Origin: Lachnospiraceae bacterium
GTDB lineage: Bacteria > Bacillota > Clostridia > Lachnospirales > Lachnospiraceae
DNA: 64,000 nucleotides
Direction of reading: 5' to 3'
NCBI GenBank assembly: GCA_024695145.1
Contig: JAILIS010000032.1
Span: forward strand, 248,001 to 312,000
The position numbers and the translations under genes are program-made. The stretch's first letter is position 1. Each line of letters opens with the position of its first letter. Under the pieces are notes generated by a model. The model did no database searches and was not told the DNA's origin. It saw nothing but the letters and a program-made list of their open reading frames with translations. This document shows, one piece after another, positions 33,223 to 42,900 of the stretch.

Positions 33223-34731
33223 ATGAAAGCCAAAGACATCAAAAAAGGAACTGTGATAAACAGCCGGTATGAAGTTCTTTATCCGATAGGAAAAGGTGGG
33301 ACCAGCCATGTCTATCTTGTGGCAGATAAGCACATAGGAAGGACGCTTGCACTCAAGGTCATGGACAGGAAGGCGATCGGTACCCTGCGTTTCGCGCGCA
33401 GTGAGATAGAAGCCCTCCGGTGCGTCCGCTATCCGCTGTTCCCGGCCATTCATGACGCTTTTGGCGATGAATCGAACATATATATAGTCAGCGAATACGT
33501 CAGGGGTACTTCTCTTCGGGACATAAGTTTTACAACGGATCTTTCGAGAGATGAGGCGCTGCTTATCCTGCAGCAGATATGTATGGCACTTAAGTATCTT
33601 CATGACATGAAGCGGCCGATGCTCTACCTTGATCTGAAACCCGACAATATCATTATGGATGATGAGGGGCGGCCGCATCTGATAGATTTCGGGATCGCCG
33701 GGTGGCTGGCTTCGCGTCATCTTCCGGTCGGGACTCCCGGATATTCACCGCCGGAGCAGTACGAGCCGGATGCAGAACTTGATGAGAGGGCCGATGTATT
33801 TGCGATGGGAATGACATATTATTCGATAAGGTGCAAAGCACCTCCCGATCCCGACCCGGCAAAAGCACTTAGCAACATCAGACATTCACGGATACTCGGT
33901 TCATCCGAGAAATCATTTCTTGCACGGTGTTGTGCTCCCGAGAGGGAGAGAAGATACACAACACCGGAAGCACTTAAACAGATCAGACGTATCAGATCGA
34001 TCCCCGACAAACTGAGAAAGAGGACAGAGATCGCAGCAATAGCCCTGGGACTGCTGATTTTTTCAGGATATGTTGCAGCAGCCCTGACAGGCAGATTCAG
34101 GCAGGACAGAGCAGCCGCACAGCTCGTTGAAAAAGCGGCTGTGTGTATGGAAGACGGACAGTATACTTCCGAAGGCATAGGCATTATAAAGGCCTGTATA
34201 AACAGCAGGACACTGTCAAAAGAATGTGAGCAGGAATTCATATTCGAGGTTGCAGTCAATTCCATGCTGTTTGAAAAAGACTACAAAACGGCAGCTTTAT
34301 ATTTTTCAAAACTCGAACCGGATGAGTATCCGGAGGCAGCCGACTATCTTGAGTTATGTAAACTACAGACCGGATTCGATCATGATCCCGAAAGAGCGCT
34401 GGAGGTGACCGGAAAACTGTTCTCCGACATCATAAAGCGTTCGCCGTCCAAGATGAAATACGAGAACCTGATCTTTATAGCAGGCTGTTATGAGAACTAT
34501 GATCCGGATCCGTCGGAAGGACTGAGAAAGTCCATATCGGTACTGAGGCTCGCTCTCGATGAGATAGGAACCATCGAAGAAGATGATGCGGTGGAAAGAG
34601 CGGCCGATCTCGTCAATACGAAAAACAGGCTCAGTGAACTTATAGCAGTTAAGGAAAAGAGGATGAGGATACGTCAGAAAAAGGAAAAGATGATAGGAGA
34701 TTCGAATGAGATCAAAAAAGAATACAGATAA
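33223..34731 (+). CDS. Transmembrane serine/threonine protein kinase, non-RD type
   Basis: The 502-residue protein has a Hanks-type kinase domain at about 16-265, one membrane helix at about 269-289, and an extracytoplasmic region of some 210 residues that is helical and repeat-like. Kinase motifs: glycine loop GKGGTSHVYL, Lys45 in LALKVMD, catalytic loop YLDLKPDN with Asp137 and Asn142, DFG Asp155, and GTPGYSPPEQY. The usual HRD is YLD, so the Arg that reads activation-loop phosphorylation is missing. No PASTA repeats are present, unlike PknB/PrkC. Start ATG 33223 has no normal ribosome site. The next gene overlaps by 26 bases and encodes a surface protein, which may be its partner. Substrate is unknown. 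Confidence 0.9.
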   Translation: MKAKDIKKGTVINSRYEVLYPIGKGGTSHVYLVADKHIGRTLALKVMDRKAIGTLRFARSEIEALRCVRYPLFPAIHDAFGDESNIYIVSEYVRGTSLRDISFTTDLSRDEALLILQQICMALKYLHDMKRPMLYLDLKPDNIIMDDEGRPHLIDFGIAGWLASRHLPVGTPGYSPPEQYEPDAELDERADVFAMGMTYYSIRCKAPPDPDPAKALSNIRHSRILGSSEKSFLARCCAPERERRYTTPEALKQIRRIRSIPDKLRKRTEIAAIALGLLIFSGYVAAALTGRFRQDRAAAQLVEKAAVCMEDGQYTSEGIGIIKACINSRTLSKECEQEFIFEVAVNSMLFEKDYKTAALYFSKLEPDEYPEAADYLELCKLQTGFDHDPERALEVTGKLFSDIIKRSPSKMKYENLIFIAGCYENYDPDPSEGLRKSISVLRLALDEIGTIEEDDAVERAADLVNTKNRLSELIAVKEKRMRIRQKKEKMIGDSNEIKKEYR

Positions 34732-36559
34732 AACCGGATATATCCGGGTGTTCATACTGACGGCGGTACTGGCGTGTACTTTACATGTAAGCGTAAATGC
34801 GGGAACGGTATATACCGGTCCGATGACAAGGTACGCCATATGGAGAACGGACCTGGACATCGGTGAGAACAAAGCACAGCTCGAAAAGACAATACCTTAT
34901 CACTATGATTTTGAATCGGATGGAAGTGAAAAGACGACGATGTATGAGGAACGCATTCTTCCCAAAGGGGCTGAAAGGATATGGTGGGGGCAGCCGAAGG
35001 TTGAATGCTGCAGTGCCTGTGAGGCTCTTGCATCAGCACCCGGGCTGTATTCGTGCAGGATATTTCTCGAGGACGATCAGGGAAATGAATTTATCTCAAA
35101 AGAAGGTGTGGTGCTCGAAAAAGAAGATCTTGCTGCAACGGGTATTGATTTTGAGGGGCTGTCAGAACCCGTTCGTGTGGGTATCGAACTGGTTCAAAGA
35201 CCGGGAGATATATGCAGTGCATGCGGGAAGCGCATCGGAAGCCGGATAACGGTTGATAATCTGAGTGAATACTATCCTCTCGTTAAATTTTCACGTCAGC
35301 CGTCTTCGGTTACCGTAAGCCCCGGAGGAAGTGCGACATTTTCGGTATCCGTATCATTGTACAGAGATACATACGGCAGGCCCCAGAGCGAATACAGATG
35401 GGTGAAATGGGAAAATGACAGATGGGTAGAAATCACCGACAATGCCGGTGCCGATTCCGACGTGTATTCGGGAGCGGGAACTGTAACACTCCGGGTGGAT
35501 AAAATATCATCCGCTCTTAACGGAGCACGGTACAGCTGCAGGCTGAAGGGAGCGCGTGCCGGCTATACATATTCCGATGCTGCTGTTTTATCGCTTCCGG
35601 GATCTTCCGGAGGTGGACAGACTCCGACGGATCCGGGAGAGCTGCCTCCTGTCATACCGGTTCCGGGCAGCGGAAGTTACACGCCTGCAGCATCCACATC
35701 ATCATATGTGCCGGTATACCCGCCGCCCTCCGGAGGTAACAGTGCTTCATCGAGCAGTGTGACGATACCGGCAGGAGATACTTCGGATGGCGGATCCTAT
35801 ACGGGTACCGTAGTAACTCCCGGAGAATTAACGGATCCGGATCCGGGATCGAAGATCACGGCAGGAGGACCCGGAAATACGCAGGGCGGCGGGAGCGGCA
35901 CAAACGGAGGAAAGGGCGGCACGAACGGTGGTAACAAAGGTACGAAAGGCGGTAAGTCCGGCTCGTCATCCGGGGGCAGATCGTCGTCTTTAACGTCATC
36001 CTCAAAAAAGCCGGGGAAAGGATACGTGATGAAAAACGGGATTCTGTATATTGTCGATGATGATCAGATCCCGGCAGGTGCATCATCTTCGGACAGCAAA
36101 GACGCGCAGGTGGAGACGGATATAAACGAACAGGAGTATTCGGCATCAGATCTGGCACTTGCCGGCCAGCTGAGGGAGCAATCGCAGACCGCGGGATTTT
36201 TTGATACCTTTTGGGGCCGTGTACTCATAATAGCCGCCAGCCTTCTCATTCTTCTTCTCCTTCTGTTTTTCCTTTTCTTCGGGGTTATCGTGTTCGGTGA
36301 GGTGGAAGAGCATGACGAAGTATTCGAACTGTGTGCTATAAGGCTTATGAAAAGAAAGGAAGGAAACTGGTGTATCAGACTCGGTGAGGCTTTTGATGAA
36401 AATGCGGTTTTAAAGCTTCGCATAGGATTGCTGTTTGCCCTTATATTCGAGGACTGGGATCTTGAAGGAGAAGTGACGGGAATGTATGAAGGAAGTGTCT
36501 CGGGCGTGATACAGCAGGGCATGATGCTGTACCGCAAGAATATCAGGAGGAGTGTATGA
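34706..36559 (+). CDS. Surface protein with Ig-like domain, Gly/Ser linker and membrane anchor
   Basis: I do not recognise a named family. The 617-residue protein has a signal peptide (about 1-33), a Cys-containing N-terminal region (about 34-190) with two CxxC pairs (ECCSACEAL and ICSACGKRI), an Ig-like module at about 195-300 (FSRQPSSVTVSPGGSATFSV, ARYSCRLKGARAGYTYSD), a long linker rich in Pro, Gly, Ser and Thr (about 300-440), one membrane helix (about 509-533, VLIIAASLLILLLLLFFLFF), and a cytoplasmic domain of about 85 residues. AGGAG at 34695-34699 serves its ATG inside the kinase gene. The layout suggests an outside binding part joined to an inside part near the kinase; a signalling link is inference. 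Confidence 0.8.
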   Translation: MRSKKNTDKTGYIRVFILTAVLACTLHVSVNAGTVYTGPMTRYAIWRTDLDIGENKAQLEKTIPYHYDFESDGSEKTTMYEERILPKGAERIWWGQPKVECCSACEALASAPGLYSCRIFLEDDQGNEFISKEGVVLEKEDLAATGIDFEGLSEPVRVGIELVQRPGDICSACGKRIGSRITVDNLSEYYPLVKFSRQPSSVTVSPGGSATFSVSVSLYRDTYGRPQSEYRWVKWENDRWVEITDNAGADSDVYSGAGTVTLRVDKISSALNGARYSCRLKGARAGYTYSDAAVLSLPGSSGGGQTPTDPGELPPVIPVPGSGSYTPAASTSSYVPVYPPPSGGNSASSSSVTIPAGDTSDGGSYTGTVVTPGELTDPDPGSKITAGGPGNTQGGGSGTNGGKGGTNGGNKGTKGGKSGSSSGGRSSSLTSSSKKPGKGYVMKNGILYIVDDDQIPAGASSSDSKDAQVETDINEQEYSASDLALAGQLREQSQTAGFFDTFWGRVLIIAASLLILLLLLFFLFFGVIVFGEVEEHDEVFELCAIRLMKRKEGNWCIRLGEAFDENAVLKLRIGLLFALIFEDWDLEGEVTGMYEGSVSGVIQQGMMLYRKNIRRSV

Positions 36560-38751
36560 GATCGATGAAAGGACTGTTTATAAGCTTTTTGATGTTTGCC
36601 GCATGCGCATTGGGATGGGGCGTCAGGGTGTATGCGGATGAGCCCGGGGCGCTTTGTGTTGATATCAGATCATATGACGGAACGGATGTGGCGGTTTTGC
36701 CGGGGAGCACGTTTATAACAAGCATTCCCGTCACTTTCATTCCGCAGATGCCCGGCAGCATGTACAGTATAAGCATAGATGACGGCAGAACATTCGGCGG
36801 TTATGTGCCGGTGGAAAATGAAGGCATCACTCTTTATCCGGATGATGATACGGCACCGTCGGGAAGGTGGCAGATAAGATTTCAAAAAAAGGAAGACGAG
36901 ACTGTCACCGCGGTATCCGAAACATACAAAGTCAGCTTTGACGTACGCCGCCCGGATATAGTATTTCGTAATCCCGAAGAGGTAACAGGCCTTGTCGGTG
37001 AGAACGCCGCCGCAAAGTTTTCTGTTTCAGACGAAAGCGGTATTGCCAGGATAACGGCAAAAAACGGTGATGATATGCTGTATGAATATCACAGCGGGCG
37101 TGGTGAGACAAAATACGATACTGATATATCCTTTGCACTTCCCGGCAAAGGAGAGCAGGAAGCCGTGCTTACATGTACCGACATGGCAGGTAACAGCACC
37201 GCACTGGCATTTAAGTATAAGATCGATCTTACACCGCCTGAAATACACATCTCCGGTATTGAAAACGGAGAGTGTACGGGAAACGGTGTGATCGGGATAT
37301 ATACATCCGGTGACCCGGAATCTTTTATAGACTACATTCTCAAAAGAGAGACAGGCGAAGAGATCACATACACTGAAGTCACAAATGCACCTTCACCCGT
37401 AAGTCTGGATCTTACGGAGGACGGCAGGTATTCTCTGAAGGCTGTTGCAGCAGATGCATCAGGCCGAAGATCGGAAGAAGCCGGCAGAGATTTTGTAATA
37501 GATAATACGGCACCCGTTATAGATATAGGCGGGGTGTACGAAAATGCTGATCTTCGTGCGGCGGCAGATCTGATGATAGATGTTAAGGAAAACATGTTTG
37601 AGTCTTCCCGAGTTGACATAACACTAACCAGGAGAACTCCGGACAGGACTGACAATATCCCGCTGGACAGCTATAATCTTGAAGCTGCACACGATATGAG
37701 AACAGTTAACATAAAATCAGACGGCGAGTATGAGATCGCTGTTCGAGCCACAGACGGAGCAGGGAATACCTCAGAAGCGGTAAAGACTTTCCGCCTTGAT
37801 CAGACTCCTCCCGATATATCCGTTAACGGTATCTCGGAAGGTGTTATAACATCGAAAAAGCCTGTCCTGCGCTTTGATGCCGGGGAGATGTTCTATGATT
37901 CTACTGTAATGACACAGGTCCTCGAAAAAAAGGATGGAGGAGGATATGTTCCCGTCAGGACACAAAGCCGTGTCATGGGCTCTGTCAGGGATCACATCGA
38001 TATAGAAGTGGATGAGGAGGGACAGTACAGACTGACGTGTACTTCATCGGACAGGAGCGGGAACACGGCATCATCCGCTGTTGAATTTGCGGTTGACTAC
38101 ACTCCGCCGGTGATAACGGGTGTACATGAAGCCGGCAATAGGTTTTTCAGATCATTTTCACTTCCGGGAAAGCTGTCAGCACTCATAAAAGATTCCTCAC
38201 CCTTTACGGCGGGCGCCTATATCAATGACATACTGATGACAGAAGATGATGTGGTCACTCAGGAGGGAAAGTATGTCCTGACCGTTCTTGCGGAGGATGC
38301 AGCGGGCAATGCATCTGAGGAGTCGGCTGTATTTATGGTCGACCACACGGCTCCGCAGATCGTTCTGTCGGGGTTTGACAGAGAAGGCAATATACGCAAG
38401 GGAAGCAGTGTCACGGTCAGCCTGCTTGACGGCTCGGATACACTCAAAAGAGTGACTTTCAAAGGCGTTGGCGTGAAGGTGACCGATAATAAAAGCGCTT
38501 CTTTTACCGTTGATGACTACGGCGAGTATGACATAGGAGTGACGGCAGTAGATGAGGCGGGAAATGTGACGGATACCGTTATTCATACGAGCTGTTACGG
38601 TATGGGTGAGCAGATACTGTCGCGAAGCAATGTGGTGTCTCTTACCGGCAGTGCGCGGTCGGATTTTGATGCGGCAGGTCTTACGATAGGACTGATCTCG
38701 GTGTTGACCGGTACTTTCGGGCTGACATACAGGGAATATTTGCGTCATTGA
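36556..38751 (+). CDS. Large exported protein with repeated Ig-like domains
   Basis: The 731-residue protein has a signal peptide (about 1-27, ending VRVYADEPG), an N-terminal domain, and at least five Ig-like or cadherin-like modules, each starting with a D-x-T-(A/P)-P-x-I strand: DLTPPEIHI near 223, DNTAPVIDI near 316, DQTPPDISV near 415, DYTPPVITG near 514 and DHTAPQIVL near 596. Modules also share (A/C)(T/S)DxxGN turns. A moderately hydrophobic stretch near the C terminus (AAGLTIGLISVLTGTFGLTY) may anchor it. No sortase LPxTG motif is seen. It overlaps the preceding gene by ATGA, so the three genes of the cassette are translated together. Binding or adhesion is the likely role by family; the ligand is unknown. 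Confidence 0.82.
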   Translation: MRSMKGLFISFLMFAACALGWGVRVYADEPGALCVDIRSYDGTDVAVLPGSTFITSIPVTFIPQMPGSMYSISIDDGRTFGGYVPVENEGITLYPDDDTAPSGRWQIRFQKKEDETVTAVSETYKVSFDVRRPDIVFRNPEEVTGLVGENAAAKFSVSDESGIARITAKNGDDMLYEYHSGRGETKYDTDISFALPGKGEQEAVLTCTDMAGNSTALAFKYKIDLTPPEIHISGIENGECTGNGVIGIYTSGDPESFIDYILKRETGEEITYTEVTNAPSPVSLDLTEDGRYSLKAVAADASGRRSEEAGRDFVIDNTAPVIDIGGVYENADLRAAADLMIDVKENMFESSRVDITLTRRTPDRTDNIPLDSYNLEAAHDMRTVNIKSDGEYEIAVRATDGAGNTSEAVKTFRLDQTPPDISVNGISEGVITSKKPVLRFDAGEMFYDSTVMTQVLEKKDGGGYVPVRTQSRVMGSVRDHIDIEVDEEGQYRLTCTSSDRSGNTASSAVEFAVDYTPPVITGVHEAGNRFFRSFSLPGKLSALIKDSSPFTAGAYINDILMTEDDVVTQEGKYVLTVLAEDAAGNASEESAVFMVDHTAPQIVLSGFDREGNIRKGSSVTVSLLDGSDTLKRVTFKGVGVKVTDNKSASFTVDDYGEYDIGVTAVDEAGNVTDTVIHTSCYGMGEQILSRSNVVSLTGSARSDFDAAGLTIGLISVLTGTFGLTYREYLRH

Positions 38752-38776
38752 CTATTTACTGTATACAATGTAAACT
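38748..38776 (+). promoter_or_regulatory. Possible promoter for ispG-polC
   Basis: TTGACT at 38748-38753 and TAAACT at 38771-38776 are 17 bases apart, a good -35 and a weak -10. The -35 overlaps the stop codon of the upstream gene. A small ACTCT-TT-AGAGT hairpin lies at 38774-38785. No terminator separates the cassette from ispG, so readthrough is also possible. Confidence 0.35.
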
Positions 38777-38847
38777 CTTTAGAGTGGGCACAAGGTATTG
38801 GGCCTTTTCCGAAAAAAGACGTTTTGATATACAATATAGGGCGTGAC

Positions 38848-39909
38848 ATGTACAGGGACAACACTAAAGTAATAAAGATAGGCGACCGCGTCATCGGAGG
38901 CGGAAATCCCGTCCTGATCCAGTCCATGACGAATACGAAGACCGAGGATGTGGCCGCGACGGTTGAACAGATAAAAGCTCTTACCGAAAAGGGCTGTGAC
39001 ATAGTAAGGTGCACGGTTCAAAACGAAGAGGCGGCAAAAGCGATCTCCAAGATCAAGGAGCAGATAAGCATCCCTCTCGTTGCGGACATACATTTTGATC
39101 ATAAAATGGCAATCATGGCCATTGAAAACGGTGCGGACAAGATCAGGATCAATCCCGGAAATATCGGATCCAAAGACAATGTCAGACAGGTTGCAGATGC
39201 TGCAAGAGACAGAGGCATCCCAATACGGGTCGGTGTGAACAGCGGATCTTTGGAGAAGAGTATTCTGTCAAAGTACGGCAGGGTGACTGCCGACGGGATC
39301 GTCGAATCCGCGATGGACAAGATCCGTATGATCGAGGATGCCGGCTATGACAATATAGTAGTCTCGATAAAATCGTCCGACGTCATGATGTGCGTTAAGG
39401 CTCACGAGAAGATCGCGCCGCTCTGCCCGTATCCGCTGCATGTCGGGATAACTGAATCCGGAACGGTGCACTCCGGAAACATAAAGTCCGCAGTGGGCCT
39501 CGGGATAATACTTAACAGCGGGATCGGCGATACGATAAGGGTATCCCTTACGGGGGATCCCGTAGAAGAGGTCGTCAGCGCCAAACTGATACTGAAGACA
39601 CTTGGGCTGCGATCCGGCGGCATAGACGTTGTATCATGTCCCACATGCGGCAGGACCAATATCGATCTCATCACTCTTGCAAATGAAGTGGAAAAGCTGG
39701 CAGCGGGCTACGACCTTAACATAAAGGTCGCCGTGATGGGATGCGTCGTGAACGGCCCCGGAGAAGCAGCGGAGGCCGATCTTGGTGTGGCCGGAGGCAT
39801 TGGCGAGGGGCTTATTTTCAAGAAGGGTAAGATAGTTAAAAAGGTTCCCGAGGATATGCTCCTTGGTGAACTGAAGAGGGAACTCGATGGATGGCAAGAA
39901 GTTTTTTGA
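38848..39909 (+). CDS. ispG: 4-hydroxy-3-methylbut-2-en-1-yl diphosphate synthase
   Basis: IspG (GcpE) is the iron-sulfur enzyme that converts MEcPP to HMBPP late in the MEP pathway. The 353-residue protein has an N-terminal TIM-barrel part (GNPVLIQSMTNTKTEDVAAT, PLVADIHFDHKMAI, IRINPGNIG) and a C-terminal 4Fe-4S domain with Cys ligands in SCPTCGRTNIDL and VMGCVVNGPGEA. The ATG at 38848 has AGGG seven bases upstream; a TTG at 38824 is in frame but lacks a site. It overlaps polC by 23 bases. Its substrate chain begins with dxr at 30797, with the kinase cassette between. Confidence 0.96.
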   Translation: MYRDNTKVIKIGDRVIGGGNPVLIQSMTNTKTEDVAATVEQIKALTEKGCDIVRCTVQNEEAAKAISKIKEQISIPLVADIHFDHKMAIMAIENGADKIRINPGNIGSKDNVRQVADAARDRGIPIRVGVNSGSLEKSILSKYGRVTADGIVESAMDKIRMIEDAGYDNIVVSIKSSDVMMCVKAHEKIAPLCPYPLHVGITESGTVHSGNIKSAVGLGIILNSGIGDTIRVSLTGDPVEEVVSAKLILKTLGLRSGGIDVVSCPTCGRTNIDLITLANEVEKLAAGYDLNIKVAVMGCVVNGPGEAAEADLGVAGGIGEGLIFKKGKIVKKVPEDMLLGELKRELDGWQEVF

Positions 39910-42900
39910 TGTCTTTACGATACTTTCTGTAACGGATGATGACAGGGAATTGCTGGAAGAGACCAGGATAACAAAACTGGTCTCTTCTTCGCGTCATGAC
40001 AAACTCAACATATACCTGACAAGCGATCATATCATCCCTAAGGACCGCATATACGCTGCCGAGCGTGAGATAAGAAAACAGTACTACCGGGATGCGGATG
40101 TCAGCGTCAGGATCATAGAACGCTTTAATCTGGGCGATACGTATTCTCCGCGTGTGATCTTCAAACTGTACAAAGGCAGTATACTGACCGAAGCGTCAAG
40201 TATCAATCCGGCCTGGACAGATCTGCTGATGCACGCTGATTTTGATTTTCCCGAAGGAGAGGACAGGATCGAACTTGTTCTTGAAGACCGCTCGATAGCA
40301 AGGGATATGGCAGATGACATGGTCGAATATCTCGACCATGCCGTAAACGACAGGTGTGGAACGTCATATCATATAAGCGTGTCTTTCAAGGAAAAAGAGG
40401 ACAGAAAGAGCTTTAAGCGTTCACGGGACAGTATGATGCAGCAGATAAGGAAGATCCAGGAGAACAGCGAGAAATCCGGCTCCGAAGAATCTTTCACGGA
40501 AGAGATGCCGCCGGCCGTAAAGGTTGATGAGGAACATCCGGTCGTACTGGCACTGACTCTTGATAAGGAGGAAGGTGCTGCCGAGGGCGGCGAGGTGCCC
40601 GTTAAAAGCAGCGTACAAAAGCGCAGGCGCAAAAGCAGCGTATCTTCCAATCCCGATGTGGTATACGGGAAAGACTTTGAAGATGAACCCATGAGGATCT
40701 GCGATATAGAAGGTGACATCGGGCAGGTTGTGATATGCGGTCAGGTGTTCGGACTGCAGGTCAGGGACACTCGAACCGGCAAGAAGATGGTCACATTTGC
40801 CCTGACTGATTTTACCGATTCGATAGATATCAAGCTGTTTCCAAGAGAAGATGCCCAGGAGAGGCTGTTTGCATATCTGAAAGATGATGCCTTTATTAAG
40901 GTCAAGGGTGTGACCGGCATTGACAAATTTGACGGCGGTCTGACCGTCGGATACATAGAGGGGATCAAAAAGGACAGCGATCACAGAGTAAAGCGAGAGG
41001 ATCATGAAACCGAGAAGAGGGTGGAACTGCACTGCCACACAAAGATGAGCGATATGGACGGCGTATCGGCGGTTTCCGATCTGATCGACCGTGCCAGAAG
41101 CTGGGGACACGATGCGATCGCCATCACTGATCACGGTGTTGTACAGGCGTTCACAGAGGCGTTTCATCATGTGCGCGATAAAAAGATCGATGACATAAAG
41201 CTCATATACGGCATGGAAGGATATGTCGTGGATGATACGGTAAATGTTGCCGTAAATCCCGAAGACCATACGATTGATGATACGTTTGTAGTATTTGATA
41301 TAGAGACGACCGGGTTTTCCGCTGTCGAAAACAATATCATAGAGATAGGTGCCGTAAAGATCGAGAAGGGAAAGATTACGGGCACTTTCTCAACATTTGT
41401 CAATCCCGGGGAGCCCATACCGTACAGGATAGAGAGGCTCACGGGGATCAATGACGATATGGTAGCCGATGCTCCGTTCATAAATGATGCACTCCGGCAG
41501 TTTGAAGAGTTTTATGAGGGAGCGGTCATGGTAGCACACAATGCCGCTTTTGACATGGGGTTCATCATGCAAAAGTGCAGAGCAGCAGGGATCGATGCGC
41601 CGCAAAGTTACGTGGATACGCTCGGTATGGCCCGGCTTCTTGTACCGGAGCTTGCCCGCTTTAAACTTGACAATCTGTGCAAGTTCTTCAAGGTTCCCCT
41701 GGAAAATCATCACCGTGCGGTCGATGATGCTGGGGCTACGGCTCATATATTCCTGAAACTTGTTGAAAGACTGAAAAAACAGGACGTTACCACCCTTAAG
41801 GGTCTGAACGATCTGTGTTCGGCGTCTGAGGAGAAGATACGCAAATCCCCGAGCAATCATATCATTATCCTTGCCGCAAATGAGACGGGAAGGATCAACC
41901 TGTACAGGCTCGTGTCATTATCACACCTGAAATATTTTCATGTGGCGGCAAAGATCCCGAAGAGCCTGATCGAGAAGTACCGGGAAGGACTCGTGATCGG
42001 CAGTGCATGTGAGCAGGGGGAACTCTATCAGGCGATCATCGGCAAAAAGAGCGAAGAGGAGCTTATACGTATCGCTTCGTTTTATGATTATCTTGAGATA
42101 CAGCCCAACGGGAACAACAGGTTCATGATACGGGAGGAAAAGTTTGAGGATATCAATTCGGAAGAAGATCTGTGTGAGATCAACCGGAAGATAGTACGCC
42201 TCGGAGAGATGATCGGCAAGCCTGTTGTAGCGACGTGTGACGTGCATTTCATGGATCCCGAGGATGAGGTTTACAGACGCGTCCTGATGGCGGGAAAAGG
42301 GTTCAAGGATGCCGACCAGCAGGCACCGCTCTACCTTCGGACAACGGAAGAGATGCTTGCGGAATTTGAATATCTCGGAGCCGACAAAGCTTACGAGGTA
42401 GTTGTTACGAATACCCGGAAGATCAGTGACATGATCGAAAAGATAGAGCCTGTAAGGCCCGATAAATGTCCGCCCGTCATTCTGGATTCCGACAAAACGC
42501 TTACGGATATCTGCTATAAGAAGGCAAGAGAAGTATACGGTGATGAACTGCCCGTACAGGTTTCGGAGCGCCTTGAGAAAGAACTTCATTCGATCATAAC
42601 AAACGGCTTTGCGGTCATGTACATCATCGCCCAGAAGCTTGTGTGGAAGTCAAACGAGGACGGATATCTGGTAGGTTCGAGAGGATCGGTCGGATCATCA
42701 TTTGTTGCGACGATGGCGGGGATCACTGAAGTCAATCCGCTTCCTCCGCATTACTATTGCAGCAGCTGCCATTACAGTGATTTTGAATCGCCGGAAGTTA
42801 AAGAGTATGCAGGTCGTGCCGGCTGTGATATGCCGGATAAGGTATGTCCCGTATGCGGAGCACCGTTAAAGAAGGACGGCTTTGACATTCCGTTTGAGAC

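Noticed and set aside
33223..38751. Mobile genetic element carrying the kinase cassette
   Set aside because: No integrase, transposase, flanking repeats or tRNA gene is seen, and codon use looks like the neighbours by eye; an insertion event is not shown.
38752..38847. Terminator between the Ig-protein gene and ispG
   Set aside because: The ACTCT/AGAGT stem is short and has no following T-tract.
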